From: an uncultured Flavobacterium sp.
Lineage (GTDB): Bacteria; Bacteroidota; Bacteroidia; Flavobacteriales; Flavobacteriaceae
Direction of reading: 5' to 3'
NCBI RefSeq assembly: GCF_943913405.1
Contig: NZ_CALTYA010000003.1
Span: 124,001-188,000, forward strand
Length of the DNA: 64,000 nucleotides
Position numbers and translations under genes: made by a program. The number at the start of each line of letters is the position of its first letter. The stretch's first letter is position 1. This document shows positions 28,424-36,564 of this stretch, piece by piece. The notes beneath the pieces are model-generated. The model did no database searches. It was given only the letters and a program-made list of their open reading frames with translations, and was not told the origin of the DNA.

Positions 28424-30088
28424 TTAAAATGTTGACAAGTAGTCGTATAGGTTGGTGTCGTGTGGCAGTTCCATTCTAGAGGTGATTCTTTCTTTTCTTT
28501 TGCGGCAAGCGTCGGCAGTAATGTTCAGCATCGAGGAAATTTCCTTCGTGCTCAGATTCATATAGATGTAAGAAAGGAATCGAATGTCGTTAGAATTCAG
28601 TTTTGGATGCTTTGCCTTCAGGTTATTTAAGAAATGCTGGTTGACTTCCTCAAAGTGCGTGATGAAACTGTCCCACTCGTCTTCTGTCTTTAGATGGCTT
28701 TTTAGGGTTTTTATATGGGCAACCAATGCGGCGTCTTTTGAAATTTCTGGCAATTTTGAGAGTGTCTGCAATGTTTCTTCAATCAGTTCATTTCTTCCGG
28801 AAAGGTATAATGCCTTTGCAGAAAGCTTCCTGTTTTTTAGCTCAATTTCGTTCTTTAGTCGTTCTTGTTCTAGTAAGGCGCTTGTTTCTTTTTCCTTGAA
28901 CATTTTTTCTAACAGCAGGTTGTCACTCTTTTCTTTTTCTAGTTCTAAAGTGACAATCTGCTCGTTTCTTTCTGCGATGAGCTTGCGCTGCTTGTGTTTG
29001 ATCGAGCGGTTTCTCAAGGTCAGCACTATGAAAAAGACGATGATGAAGATGACGGCAATTATCAAATAGAAGATCTTGCGTTCTGCGCCAATCTTGGATT
29101 CCTTGAGGGCGATCTCGTTTTTGTAGTTCTCGATCTCGAATTTCACACGGCTATTTTCAAATACCCTTCCGTTTTTGATTTCGTTAAGCTTGCCTTCCGT
29201 CTTGATAATCGAATCTTTTGCGGCGAGTGCGAGGCTGTATGATTTCTGGGCATAATAGATTTCAGAAAGCAATTGGAATATGGCCATCTTGGTTTCCAAG
29301 TTGGGTTTTCTTTCGAAAATCTTGTTTGCATAAAGCGCTGCAAGTTCGAGATTGTTTTCTTTGAGGTGGCTTTTTGCTATAATTTGGGAAAGGGAAATAC
29401 CGATGTCATTGTATTCTAAATCTTTTGTAGTCTTTAAAAGGTTCTCTGCAATAGTTCTTGCCTGCTTGGCATTTCCTTGGAGCAGGTCATTTTCAGCAAT
29501 GGCAATCTTGGACAGAATCAGGAGCTGTGGCTGTGCGTCTAGATTAGGAAGCGACTGGGTGAAATAATTCCTTGCCTTCTTCAAGTCCCCAGTTTCATTG
29601 GCAACATTGCCAAGATTCATGGCATACAAGCCGATCTTGATGGTGTCTTTATTTTCTACGGCTATGTCATAAGCCTTCTGGAAATACTCGTTTGCCTTGT
29701 CATAATTCTTTTCCTTGGAATATAAAATCGCAATGTTGTTGAGCACGACCATTTCATATTTTGGCTCCAGATTCTTGACGGCGATGGTATAACTTTCGAG
29801 GTAATAGTTGAGCGCTTCACCATAATCGAGCATGGTGTAATAGTTGGCGCCAATGTTGTTGGTGGCCAGAAATAACTGCTTGTACCAGCGGTTTTTCTCT
29901 GCCAGGTTTTTAGCCTGTGTTAAAAGTTCTAGGGATTTTACGTGGTCTTTCTTCCACATGGCATCGATTCCTGATTGGATCAAGGAATCGCAATGCTTGA
30001 TCGAGTTGGCATTAGCTGAAGAAATCACGAAAAAGCACAGCAAGAACGAAAAGAAGAGGAACTTGAAACGGCAGGCTTTTTTGTGCAT
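28424..30088 (-). CDS. TPR protein with membrane anchor and C-terminal LuxR-type HTH
   Basis: A 554-residue protein. A signal peptide (about 1-27) is followed by a run of TPR motifs (about 35-300; for example ALNYYLESYTIAVKNLEPKYEMVVLNNIAILYSKEKNYDKANEYFQKAY), one membrane span (about 337-357; IFYLIIAVIFIIVFFIVL), a charged coiled coil (365-440) and a C-terminal helix-turn-helix (490-554) with LNSNDIRFLSYIYMNLSTKEISSMLNITADACRKRKERI. No histidine-kinase or receiver domain is present. The layout implies a one-component regulator with a periplasmic TPR sensor and a cytoplasmic DNA-binding end. The T9SS propeller gene is next downstream, an attractive but unproven target. Confidence 0.85.
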   Translation of the reverse strand: MHKKACRFKFLFFSFLLCFFVISSANANSIKHCDSLIQSGIDAMWKKDHVKSLELLTQAKNLAEKNRWYKQLFLATNNIGANYYTMLDYGEALNYYLESYTIAVKNLEPKYEMVVLNNIAILYSKEKNYDKANEYFQKAYDIAVENKDTIKIGLYAMNLGNVANETGDLKKARNYFTQSLPNLDAQPQLLILSKIAIAENDLLQGNAKQARTIAENLLKTTKDLEYNDIGISLSQIIAKSHLKENNLELAALYANKIFERKPNLETKMAIFQLLSEIYYAQKSYSLALAAKDSIIKTEGKLNEIKNGRVFENSRVKFEIENYKNEIALKESKIGAERKIFYLIIAVIFIIVFFIVLTLRNRSIKHKQRKLIAERNEQIVTLELEKEKSDNLLLEKMFKEKETSALLEQERLKNEIELKNRKLSAKALYLSGRNELIEETLQTLSKLPEISKDAALVAHIKTLKSHLKTEDEWDSFITHFEEVNQHFLNNLKAKHPKLNSNDIRFLSYIYMNLSTKEISSMLNITADACRKRKERITSRMELPHDTNLYDYLSTF

Positions 30089-30497
30089 CAGATATTATTT
30101 TATTCAAATATAAGAAGAAGAACAATAGGAAAGGTTGCGTTGAAACAGAGGCTTTTTTGCAATTTAAATTTAAGAGTAATACTCTAGCGGAAATATGCAT
30201 AATATGGCATACTGCAATGACCTTGCCTTTGCCTTTAAAGTGCTTTCGGGGTTGGTTGCACTTTGGCGTGCTTTAAGTAGGGCTTTGGGTAACCTTAAAT
30301 AGGAAGCAAGTGCGCTATAGACACGGTATGGATACGCTATGGTGCAAAAAAAGAAATGATTTTTAAAGGAAGAAATAGTCTCTTGAAGTTTGTTTAAAAC
30401 GCAAGCAATATATTATTTATTTCAGAGTTATCTAAAAATATACCTGAATGCGCAATCTGCCGTAAAAGCCTAATTATTAAATCTAAACCATACAAAT
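30089..30497. other. 409-base intergenic region
   Basis: No convincing gene or structured RNA is seen. The middle part (about 30205-30345) appears richer in G and C than its flanks and contains three imperfect 11-bp tandem units at 30310-30342. The rest is AT-rich and presumably holds promoters for the two divergent genes. Confidence 0.5.
30310..30342. repeat. Three imperfect 11-bp tandem repeats
   Basis: The units GTGCGCTATAG, ACACGGTATGG and ATACGCTATGG are contiguous. The 11-bp phase is close to one helical turn, as in some arrays of regulator half-sites. They lie about 155 bp upstream of the gene starting at 30498. Confidence 0.45.
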
Positions 30498-31250
30498 ATG
30501 GCACAAAATGTTGGCATTATCAAAATAAAAGGACTTCTTGACGGCAAAATTTTCTACCGCCGGAATGGAAAAGATATCGTGCAAAGCAAAGGCGGTTTTG
30601 ACGGATCGCGGATCAAGAGCGAAGCCCGATATGAAAAAACGCGTAATCTTGGGAACGAATTTGGGCGATGTGCCAAGCAGGCTTCTGTGCTGAAAAATCT
30701 TCTGCAACCTTTTTTATCTCCAATTCCTGACCAATATATGTATAACTGGATTCAGTCGATGCTGGTGCGGTTGAAAAATCTAGATGCCGTTTCTCCTCCC
30801 GGATTGCGGAATGCGAGCATGGGATTGCGTATGGAAGAAGGCCAGAAAATATTGAAATCTTTTCAGTTTAACCGCAATTGCTCCTTAGGAAATGTTTTGG
30901 TTTGTAAGTTTTCTGTCTTTGCGGAAGTAGGAAAACTTTGCCTTTCGGCAAGTAAAAGACCTATTCTTTTTCCTCAAGGAGCGGCTTATGCGGCGGTGCA
31001 ACTTATCTTAATCCGCATGGATTTTGATATTCCTGATGCCGTAATTTCTGTAAGCGAATGCTGTCTTATTCACGCTGGAGTTTCTTTAACCGAAGATTTG
31101 ATTTTGGATGCGGATCCGCCGAAAGACGACGGAATTTTAATGGCATTGCTGTCTGTTCGGTTTTTAAATATAGCGGGCGAGGAGCTTGTCTTCTTGAAAA
31201 GCGAGAAAAATGTTTTGGGAATTGTCGGGGTAGCGATTTCTGAAAAATAG
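30498..31250 (+). CDS. Conserved hypothetical protein
   Basis: A 250-residue protein with no signal peptide. The N-terminus MAQNVGIIKIKGLLDGKIFYRR, followed by GKDIVQSKGGFDGSRIKSEARYEKTRNLGNEFGRCAKQ, has the feel of a family of small Bacteroidota hypothetical proteins with a Gly-rich first strand and a basic helix. I cannot name it. The centre is helical (SPIPDQYMYNWIQSMLVRLKNLDAV) and the C-terminal half is beta-rich. It starts at an ATG after a long upstream region with 11-bp repeats and is not obviously in an operon. The following Crp/Fnr gene is 155 bases away. Confidence 0.65.
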   Translation: MAQNVGIIKIKGLLDGKIFYRRNGKDIVQSKGGFDGSRIKSEARYEKTRNLGNEFGRCAKQASVLKNLLQPFLSPIPDQYMYNWIQSMLVRLKNLDAVSPPGLRNASMGLRMEEGQKILKSFQFNRNCSLGNVLVCKFSVFAEVGKLCLSASKRPILFPQGAAYAAVQLILIRMDFDIPDAVISVSECCLIHAGVSLTEDLILDADPPKDDGILMALLSVRFLNIAGEELVFLKSEKNVLGIVGVAISEK

Positions 31251-31335
31251 TGAAAAACGCCAGGCTAATTCCTTGGTGGAATCCTTTTACTACAGTCTGC
31301 AAATTGTTTTCCGGACTAAAATGCTTCTGCGTGGA

Positions 31336-31343
31336 TAATTTTG
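31336..31343 (+). promoter_or_regulatory. Candidate -7 box for the Crp/Fnr-family regulator
   Basis: TAATTTTG matches TAnnTTTG, 62 bases before the start codon at 31406. Confidence 0.35.
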
Positions 31344-31405
31344 GCTTTCCCCATTTATAAATACTATAAAAAAGTTCTATTTTTAAGCACTCAATAGTAC
31401 ATTTT

Positions 31406-31984
31406 ATGCAAAACTTTACCATAAAAGATATTTTTAAAGGAATTGCCTTTTCCCAAATCCAACTGGAAAATGCCACATCAAAATTTGAAGAGGTTTCTGT
31501 AAAAAGGGGCGATGTCATTTTAAATGCGGGACAATCTGTTCCTTCTCAATATTATGTTTACAGCGGATGCTTACGGACTTATTTTATTGATGCTTCTGGA
31601 AAAGAACATACGATTCAGTTTGCAGTAAACGATTGGTGGATCAGCGATTATACGGCGTTTTTTACCGGAGGCTTGGCAATACTAAACATTGAGTGCGTAC
31701 AGGATGCGGTCGTTTATAAGATTTCAAAAGAAAGCATGGAAGTTTTGTATACCGAAGTGCCTGGTGTTGAAACTTTTTTCAGGATTAAGATGGAACGCTT
31801 TTTTGCCAGCTTTCAAAAGAGAATATTGTCAGATCTGGCGATGTCGGCAAAAGAGAAATACAAAAGCTTTCTCAAGGCTTATCCAAATATTGAAACGAAT
31901 ATCAAAAATTATCACCTTGCTTCTTACTTGGGCATCACTCCCGAAAGCCTGAGCAGGGTTAGAGCGGAACTCGCCCACGAATAA
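31406..31984 (+). CDS. Crp/Fnr family transcriptional regulator
   Basis: A 192-residue protein with an N-terminal cyclic-nucleotide-binding fold (about 10-120; VKRGDVILNAGQSVPSQYYVYSGCLRTYFIDASGKEHTIQFAVNDWW) and a short C-terminal HTH (about 150-190; NYHLASYLGITPESLSRVRAEL). The Arg-Ser pair that binds cAMP phosphate in true Crp is not evident, as in most Bacteroidota members of this family, so the ligand is unknown. The next genes, a monooxygenase and a DJ-1/PfpI protein, follow in the same direction after 166 bp. They are its most likely targets, by position only. Confidence 0.9.
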   Translation: MQNFTIKDIFKGIAFSQIQLENATSKFEEVSVKRGDVILNAGQSVPSQYYVYSGCLRTYFIDASGKEHTIQFAVNDWWISDYTAFFTGGLAILNIECVQDAVVYKISKESMEVLYTEVPGVETFFRIKMERFFASFQKRILSDLAMSAKEKYKSFLKAYPNIETNIKNYHLASYLGITPESLSRVRAELAHE

Positions 31985-32009
31985 TATTCCTTATTTTTTT
32001 TACTAAGAA

Positions 32010-32037
32010 TTATTCCGACTATTATGTTTAGGAATAA
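32010..32037. promoter_or_regulatory. Dyad upstream of the monooxygenase/DJ-1 pair
   Basis: TTATTCC and GGAATAA flank a 14-bp spacer, with further imperfect symmetry outside (AGAATT / AAGAATTCT). It lies 26 bases after the Crp/Fnr stop codon and 114 bases before the next start, a reasonable place for an operator. The spacer is longer than in classical Crp sites, so the link is tentative. Confidence 0.3.
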
Positions 32038-32150
32038 GAATTCTCATGTCTTGTTATTGTGCTTTCGAAATTACCATACATCAATTTTTATCTGATAAAA
32101 CTGCCGGAAATTTGTAGTGTATTAATCAGCAAGTTTTAAACATACAAATC

Positions 32151-32441
32151 ATGGAAAAAGAACTTATCGTAAAATGGAAAATCAAGGAATCAGAAACAGC
32201 ACGGATTTTAAAACTGCTGCCGACTCTGGCAGAAAGGACCAAAAAGGAAAAAGGAAACCTTTTTTATGCGATTTACCAATCGGAAAATGACCCTAACGAA
32301 TTGCTATTGCAAGAGCGTTATGCTGACGCTGACGCTTTAGAAGCACATAAAAACTCAGAACATTATCAGAAGATTGTGGTCGATGAAATCATTCCCCATC
32401 TGGAAATTCGTGAAGTAACTATTGTGAAAAGACTCTTGTAA
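32151..32441 (+). CDS. Antibiotic biosynthesis monooxygenase (ABM/quinol monooxygenase-like)
   Basis: A 96-residue single-domain ferredoxin-like fold. The signs of the ABM family are the first strand ELIVKWKIKESETARILKLLPTLAERTKKEKGNLFYAIYQSENDPNELLLQERYADADALEAHKNSEHYQKIV and the final strand HLEIREVTIVKRL. Such proteins dimerise and act on quinols or aromatic metabolites without a cofactor; many are linked to stress from electrophiles. The substrate cannot be read here. It lies 26 bases upstream of the DJ-1/PfpI gene, so the two are very likely cotranscribed. Confidence 0.88.
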   Translation: MEKELIVKWKIKESETARILKLLPTLAERTKKEKGNLFYAIYQSENDPNELLLQERYADADALEAHKNSEHYQKIVVDEIIPHLEIREVTIVKRLL

Positions 32442-32467
32442 ATACTAAAATATAAAAATCAGAAATC

Positions 32468-33136
32468 ATGAAAAAAGTTTTAATTATCGTTTCGAATGCC
32501 AATGCGATTGGCCCAAATAATAGAAGAACAGGTACTTTTTTACCTGAAGTGGCACATCCTTATGCCGAATTTGACAGCAAGGGCTATCAGATTGACTTTG
32601 CAAGCTTGACGGGAGATACGCCGTATCTTGATGCCCTTAATTTAGCGAATGACCCGGATAATCTTTCGTTTCTTGTGGGAAAAGGGTGGGAAGCGATGCA
32701 AAAAGCAGGCAAACTTTCAGATGTGGCTACTAATATTTATGATGCCATCTTTATTCCGGGCGGTTTGGCTCCTATGGTAGACATGGCAGAAAACCCACTG
32801 CTTAAGCAAGTTATCAAGGAAACTTATGAGCGTAATGCGGTTGTAGGTGCGGTTTGTCACGGTCCGGTATCTTTGCTGAATGTGAAATTAAGTGACGGCT
32901 CTTATCTTGTTGACGGAAAAAATATTGCCTCTTTCACTAACGAGGAAGAAGATAATTATGCTAAACAAGATGTGCCTTTTGAACTGGAAACTGCCTTAGT
33001 GAATCAGGGCGCGATATTTCATGGTGCCACTCCATGGGAAGCCAACAGCATTGCGGATGGAAAACTTGTCACAGGCCAAAATCCAGCTTCGGCTAAAGGT
33101 GTTGCTACAAAAATGATAGGTATTTTAGAAAAATAA
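32468..33136 (+). CDS. DJ-1/PfpI family type 1 glutamine amidotransferase-like protein
   Basis: A 222-residue protein with the DJ-1/PfpI fold. IYDAIFIPGGLAPMVDMAENPLLKQVI forms the glycine-rich loop, and the nucleophile elbow AVCHGPVSLLN holds Cys130-His131. The N-terminal VLIIVSNANAIGPNNRRTGTFLPEVAHPYAEFDSKGYQIDFASLTGDTPYLD matches the HchA/Hsp31-like branch. Such proteins act as glyoxalase III, chaperones or deglycases. With the ABM gene just upstream this suggests a response to reactive carbonyls or quinones, which is inference from context. Confidence 0.92.
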   Translation: MKKVLIIVSNANAIGPNNRRTGTFLPEVAHPYAEFDSKGYQIDFASLTGDTPYLDALNLANDPDNLSFLVGKGWEAMQKAGKLSDVATNIYDAIFIPGGLAPMVDMAENPLLKQVIKETYERNAVVGAVCHGPVSLLNVKLSDGSYLVDGKNIASFTNEEEDNYAKQDVPFELETALVNQGAIFHGATPWEANSIADGKLVTGQNPASAKGVATKMIGILEK

Positions 33137-33154
33137 TTTTTGTTTTTGGATTTG

Positions 33155-33192
33155 AAAAGCTCTTGGGATTTATTCTGGGGGCTTTTTTTTTT
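33155..33192 (+). terminator. Terminator after the DJ-1/PfpI gene
   Basis: AAAAGCTC pairs with GGGCTTTT through a stem that includes G-U pairs, with a loop of about 15 nt. A run of eight T follows, 18 bases after the stop codon. Confidence 0.55.
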
Positions 33193-33213
33193 GGCGAAGA
33201 AGTACTTTAAAAA

Positions 33214-33987
33214 TTATCTCTTGTCGAAAATAGTGTCTAAATGATATTCTAAGAATTCTTTCTTCGGATGGTATTTCACTGGAGCAAGAATTGCGGTGTT
33301 TTCAATTGGTGCAAAATATTTAGCATAATACTCTGTATGTTTTTTCTTTTTCAATGTAGAAGAAAGCATCACTTTATAATCTGTGTCTAAACCAATATAT
33401 CCTTTGTCGAATGCTTTGTCATAAAGAGCAGAAAGGCAAATACCGTTTTCGGGATTTAGTCTTTCGTTTTCATTCTGTGACCATGGAATAATATGGCTAG
33501 CGTAAAGCAAATCTGGAATATCAATGCCTGTAATTGCACATTTGGAATCATAGTTGACCATAACCATCTGTCTGAAAACAGATTGATTTACACGTGTTTT
33601 GACTTCTCTAATTTTTGTTTCGCCTTTTAATCCTTTTAAGTCAAATAATAGATCGTGGTATTTGCTTTCTATTGTAAGATTTTGTTTTTGAGCTAGAATT
33701 TGTTCGCTTAGAAATACAAGTTCCTGTTGGTTGTTGAAGAATTCGTCCCAAATTGGCTGGACTTGCTTTATTCCGTTTTCTAATCCTACAACACCTCTGC
33801 TTTGATGGAATGGGTCAACGTGTGCAAAATTCCCTAAACGCATCACAATAGCAGCAGGGGTTCTTCCTATTATTTCTGCTAATTCAATTATTTTAGGGTT
33901 TCTTGAATGTGTTTTCCCAAATTCAATTTTTAGATAAAGATTGAAGGCTATAATTAATTCTTCACGAGTCCAGAGGTTTTTCGCCAT
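33214..33987 (-). CDS. HNH endonuclease domain protein
   Basis: A 257-residue protein. The C-terminal half holds an HNH domain: CAITGIDIPDLLYASHIIPWSQNENERLNPENGICLSALYDKAFDKGYIGL (about residues 155-205), with His in ASHI, Asn in NPENG and a later Asp/His position. The N-terminal part begins WTREELIIAFNLYLKIEFGKTH, with an HTH-like NPKIIELAEIIGRTPAAIVMRLGNF, a DNA-binding module common in this HNH group. Such proteins are often annotated as restriction endonucleases. No methyltransferase is adjacent, so a modification-dependent or solitary nuclease is possible. Both flanks are ordinary genes. Confidence 0.87.
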   Translation of the reverse strand: MAKNLWTREELIIAFNLYLKIEFGKTHSRNPKIIELAEIIGRTPAAIVMRLGNFAHVDPFHQSRGVVGLENGIKQVQPIWDEFFNNQQELVFLSEQILAQKQNLTIESKYHDLLFDLKGLKGETKIREVKTRVNQSVFRQMVMVNYDSKCAITGIDIPDLLYASHIIPWSQNENERLNPENGICLSALYDKAFDKGYIGLDTDYKVMLSSTLKKKKHTEYYAKYFAPIENTAILAPVKYHPKKEFLEYHLDTIFDKR

Positions 33988-34168
33988 AATTAGTTGTATA
34001 GTCTGTGCTTTAGATTATTGGTGGGTAGTAAATGTATGAATTTTCTAGATGATCTTGTTTTGTGTCGTGTGAAAGTTTAATTGATTTTTCTAAGCGCTTG
34101 TAGTAAGAATTCATGTGGAATATCCGTAGAAGTAATTTTGCCATCAAAGCATTAAATAAAAAATCCCA

Positions 34169-36091
34169 CTACTGCTGCTTTATCACTTTTATTGTTTTAG
34201 TCCTGTCTTGACTTTGTATCTGTAAAAAATAAACGCCTGGGATGAATTGGGAGAAATCAATTTGATTCTTGTTTGTAAAACTTGCTTCTAATCTTTGCCC
34301 CAGTGCGTTGACAATTGTTATTTTATCAATTGGGTCGGCAGCATCAATAGTCAAGATGCTATTTACCGGATTTGGATAAACCGCTATATCTTTTTTAAGA
34401 TCATAACTATCAAGTCCTAATGTGGCGGTACTATTTCTTGAAATGAGGTGCTTTTCGGGATCAAATCTAACGCCTGTTATCGTAAAAGGGACATTGATTG
34501 TGAATGACTCATTGTTTACAATATTGTCTACATATGTATTGAATACCTGGCCTCCTGTGCCCGTAAATTGTATAGGCACCCGCATTTCAAAATAATTCAC
34601 AGAAGGATGCGACTGTGTTTGGCTGACTGTAACTCTTGCTTGTCCCGTATTTACATTTTGTGCCTTAATCGAATAAATCGGATAGCCTTGGTTGAAGATC
34701 CAATCATTGAAAAAGTCAGTCAGGCTGCTTCCGTAGACTGCTTCCATGTGTGCTTTAAAATCATTTGTTATTGCAGTTTTATAAGCTAAGGCTGGATCAT
34801 TTAAATAATTCCGGAGTCCCTGCAAGAAAGTCGCCTCGCCTAATTTTAATCGCAGCATATTTAGAACCATTGCTCCCTTGTAATAGGAAAGGCGAGGGTC
34901 AAAAATACGGTTTTCATCCAAAGCTTCGGCGTCGGTAAGATATACGGCGCCATTCGGCAACGAAGTTATATAGGTTGTCATGCTATTTCTGTTTGCTATG
35001 CCCGCCGCATTGCCGTCGAAATGCTCAATCAGCAACTCATCCATAAAAGTGGCAAAACCTTCATTGAGCCAGATGTCTTTCCAGGTGCCGCAAGTGACTT
35101 TATCTCCAAACCATTGATGCGCCATTTCATGCTCCATCATATATCTGTCATAGTCGCTGATAAAGGAAACCGTTGGATGTTCCATGCCGCTGTAAGTTAC
35201 TTCAGCATTGCCATATTTTTCATTACTGAAAGGATAAATTCCTACTATTGATTCATAGAAGCTTAAAAAGGAAGGAACTTGGGCCAATGCGCTTTGTGCC
35301 AGACTTAAGTTTTCGGGAAAAACATAATTTATAATCGGATATGTATTTGGCGCAGTGCCTCCGACTTGGGTAAAAACACTATAATTCGCCACTGAAATAG
35401 ATAACAAATATGCAGGGATGGGGTAATTGTGGTGGAAATGCGTGGTTTTATTGGAACCTGAAATTACAGGAGCAGTAACTTCGACTCCATTTCCAACGCT
35501 CACATATTGCGACGGAGCCGTAATATATAAGTCAATGCTGTCAATTTTGTCTGTCATGTCTTGCTTGCATGGCCACCATTCTCTGTCTCCAAAAGATTCT
35601 GATAATGTGAAAAGAATTGGCGAGCCATTATGCGTGTCATAAATAACGTGGCCTGTGGAAGGAGGAGTTCCGGCATATGTAATTTCTATGCGTGCATTTG
35701 TACCTGCCAATTGTGTGCCTGCAAGCGTAATGACTAATTCGCTGTTTGCGTTTTGTGTGAATGAAAGCGGAAGACCATTTTGTCTCACACTGCTTACAAC
35801 CATTTCATTTACTAAGTCAAAAGTAATGAAATTCATATTTGACAAAGCGGTATAGTCTGTGGTAACCTTTCCTGATATATTGTGTACTGCGGGATTGACA
35901 TTTAATTCTAATTTATGATAGGTGACATCATAGTTAGAAGTATTTGGGTTTGATCGAAAGTTGATTTTCTTTAAAGCTGCTTTTCTTTCCTTTTTGGCAA
36001 TTCTGTCGATATTGCTTTCTTCTGTTTGTGAAAATACAAGTGAAGATGAAAGAATTACTAACAGGGCTGAAAAAAGATGTTTTATTGCCAT
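34169..36091 (-). CDS. T9SS-secreted M1 family metallopeptidase (aminopeptidase N-like)
   Basis: A 640-residue protein with a signal peptide (MAIKHLFSALLVILSSSLVFSQ). The M1 N-terminal beta domain covers about 45-240. The zinc site is HEMAH at 321-325 with the third ligand in WLNEGFATFMDE about 19 residues on. The substrate-recognition motif GxMEN appears as YSGMEHP. The ARM-like C-terminal domain of larger M1 enzymes is missing; instead there is a beta domain and a T9SS sorting domain (about 560-640; IAVYPNPVNSILTID...GQRLEA...IKVIKQ). It should release N-terminal residues from peptides outside the cell or on the surface. No operon partner is seen. Confidence 0.93.
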   Translation of the reverse strand: MAIKHLFSALLVILSSSLVFSQTEESNIDRIAKKERKAALKKINFRSNPNTSNYDVTYHKLELNVNPAVHNISGKVTTDYTALSNMNFITFDLVNEMVVSSVRQNGLPLSFTQNANSELVITLAGTQLAGTNARIEITYAGTPPSTGHVIYDTHNGSPILFTLSESFGDREWWPCKQDMTDKIDSIDLYITAPSQYVSVGNGVEVTAPVISGSNKTTHFHHNYPIPAYLLSISVANYSVFTQVGGTAPNTYPIINYVFPENLSLAQSALAQVPSFLSFYESIVGIYPFSNEKYGNAEVTYSGMEHPTVSFISDYDRYMMEHEMAHQWFGDKVTCGTWKDIWLNEGFATFMDELLIEHFDGNAAGIANRNSMTTYITSLPNGAVYLTDAEALDENRIFDPRLSYYKGAMVLNMLRLKLGEATFLQGLRNYLNDPALAYKTAITNDFKAHMEAVYGSSLTDFFNDWIFNQGYPIYSIKAQNVNTGQARVTVSQTQSHPSVNYFEMRVPIQFTGTGGQVFNTYVDNIVNNESFTINVPFTITGVRFDPEKHLISRNSTATLGLDSYDLKKDIAVYPNPVNSILTIDAADPIDKITIVNALGQRLEASFTNKNQIDFSQFIPGVYFLQIQSQDRTKTIKVIKQQ

Positions 36092-36374
36092 TATAATTTA
36101 TGTATATAATTAACTCTTTCGAAGAATATCAAAGCTAAACAAAACTACAATTATTTTTTAAATTACGTTCGCATGAATCTATTGATGCAATTATTTTGAG
36201 ACGGTATTTAATTTGTTCTTAGTCAAAACAAATTGGAAGTGTTTTTTATGATTATAAAATGCTATTGTCTATATAGGCATTTTATGAATCAAGAAGCATT
36301 AGAGAATTACAAATCTGTAATGGAAGAATTGGCAATAATTCTTGTGAAATAGTAGGAATTTCTATAAAACAAAA
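36092..36374. other. Intergenic region upstream of the M1 peptidase gene
   Basis: About 280 bases of AT-rich sequence with no supported gene. A 22-codon frame at 36284-36352 is too short and lacks support. The M1 peptidase promoter presumably lies here, but no clean -7/-33 pair was found. Confidence 0.4.
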
Positions 36375-36400
36375 AATCCTGATATTTCTATCAGGATTAA
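36373..36400 (-). terminator. Terminator of tRNA-Asn
   Basis: A perfect 10-bp stem (AATCCTGATA / TATCAGGATT) with a 4-nt loop lies just beyond the tRNA 3' end. On the minus strand it is followed by a T-run. Confidence 0.8.
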
Positions 36401-36405
36401 TTTTG

Positions 36406-36479
36406 CTCCCCCTCTTGGGCTCGAACCAAGGACCCTCTGATTAACAGTCAGATGCTCTAACCAACTGAGCTAAGGAGGA
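36406..36479 (-). tRNA. tRNA-Asn (GTT)
   Basis: The minus strand folds into a complete cloverleaf of 74 nt: acceptor TCCTCCT / AGGGGGA, D arm GCTC / GAGC, anticodon stem TCTGA / TCAGA with loop CTGTTAA (anticodon GTT), variable loop GGGTC, T arm CTTGG / CCAAG with loop TTCGAGC, discriminator G. The CCA end is not encoded. A terminator follows at once. Confidence 0.97.
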
Positions 36480-36564
36480 AGGCGTTTGCCTTGTAAAGCG
36501 GTGCAAAGATAGGGCTATATTTGATTTCTGCAAATAAATTTGAAAAAAATTTTCATTTTTTTTT

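Noticed and set aside
28584..29069. 161-codon plus-strand frame
   Set aside because: Antisense to the TPR-LuxR gene; Ser/Phe-rich shadow of Lys/Glu-rich coiled coil.
36284..36352. 22-codon frame upstream of tRNA-Asn
   Set aside because: Too short, no promoter or hairpin; a possible decayed HTH fragment could not be supported.
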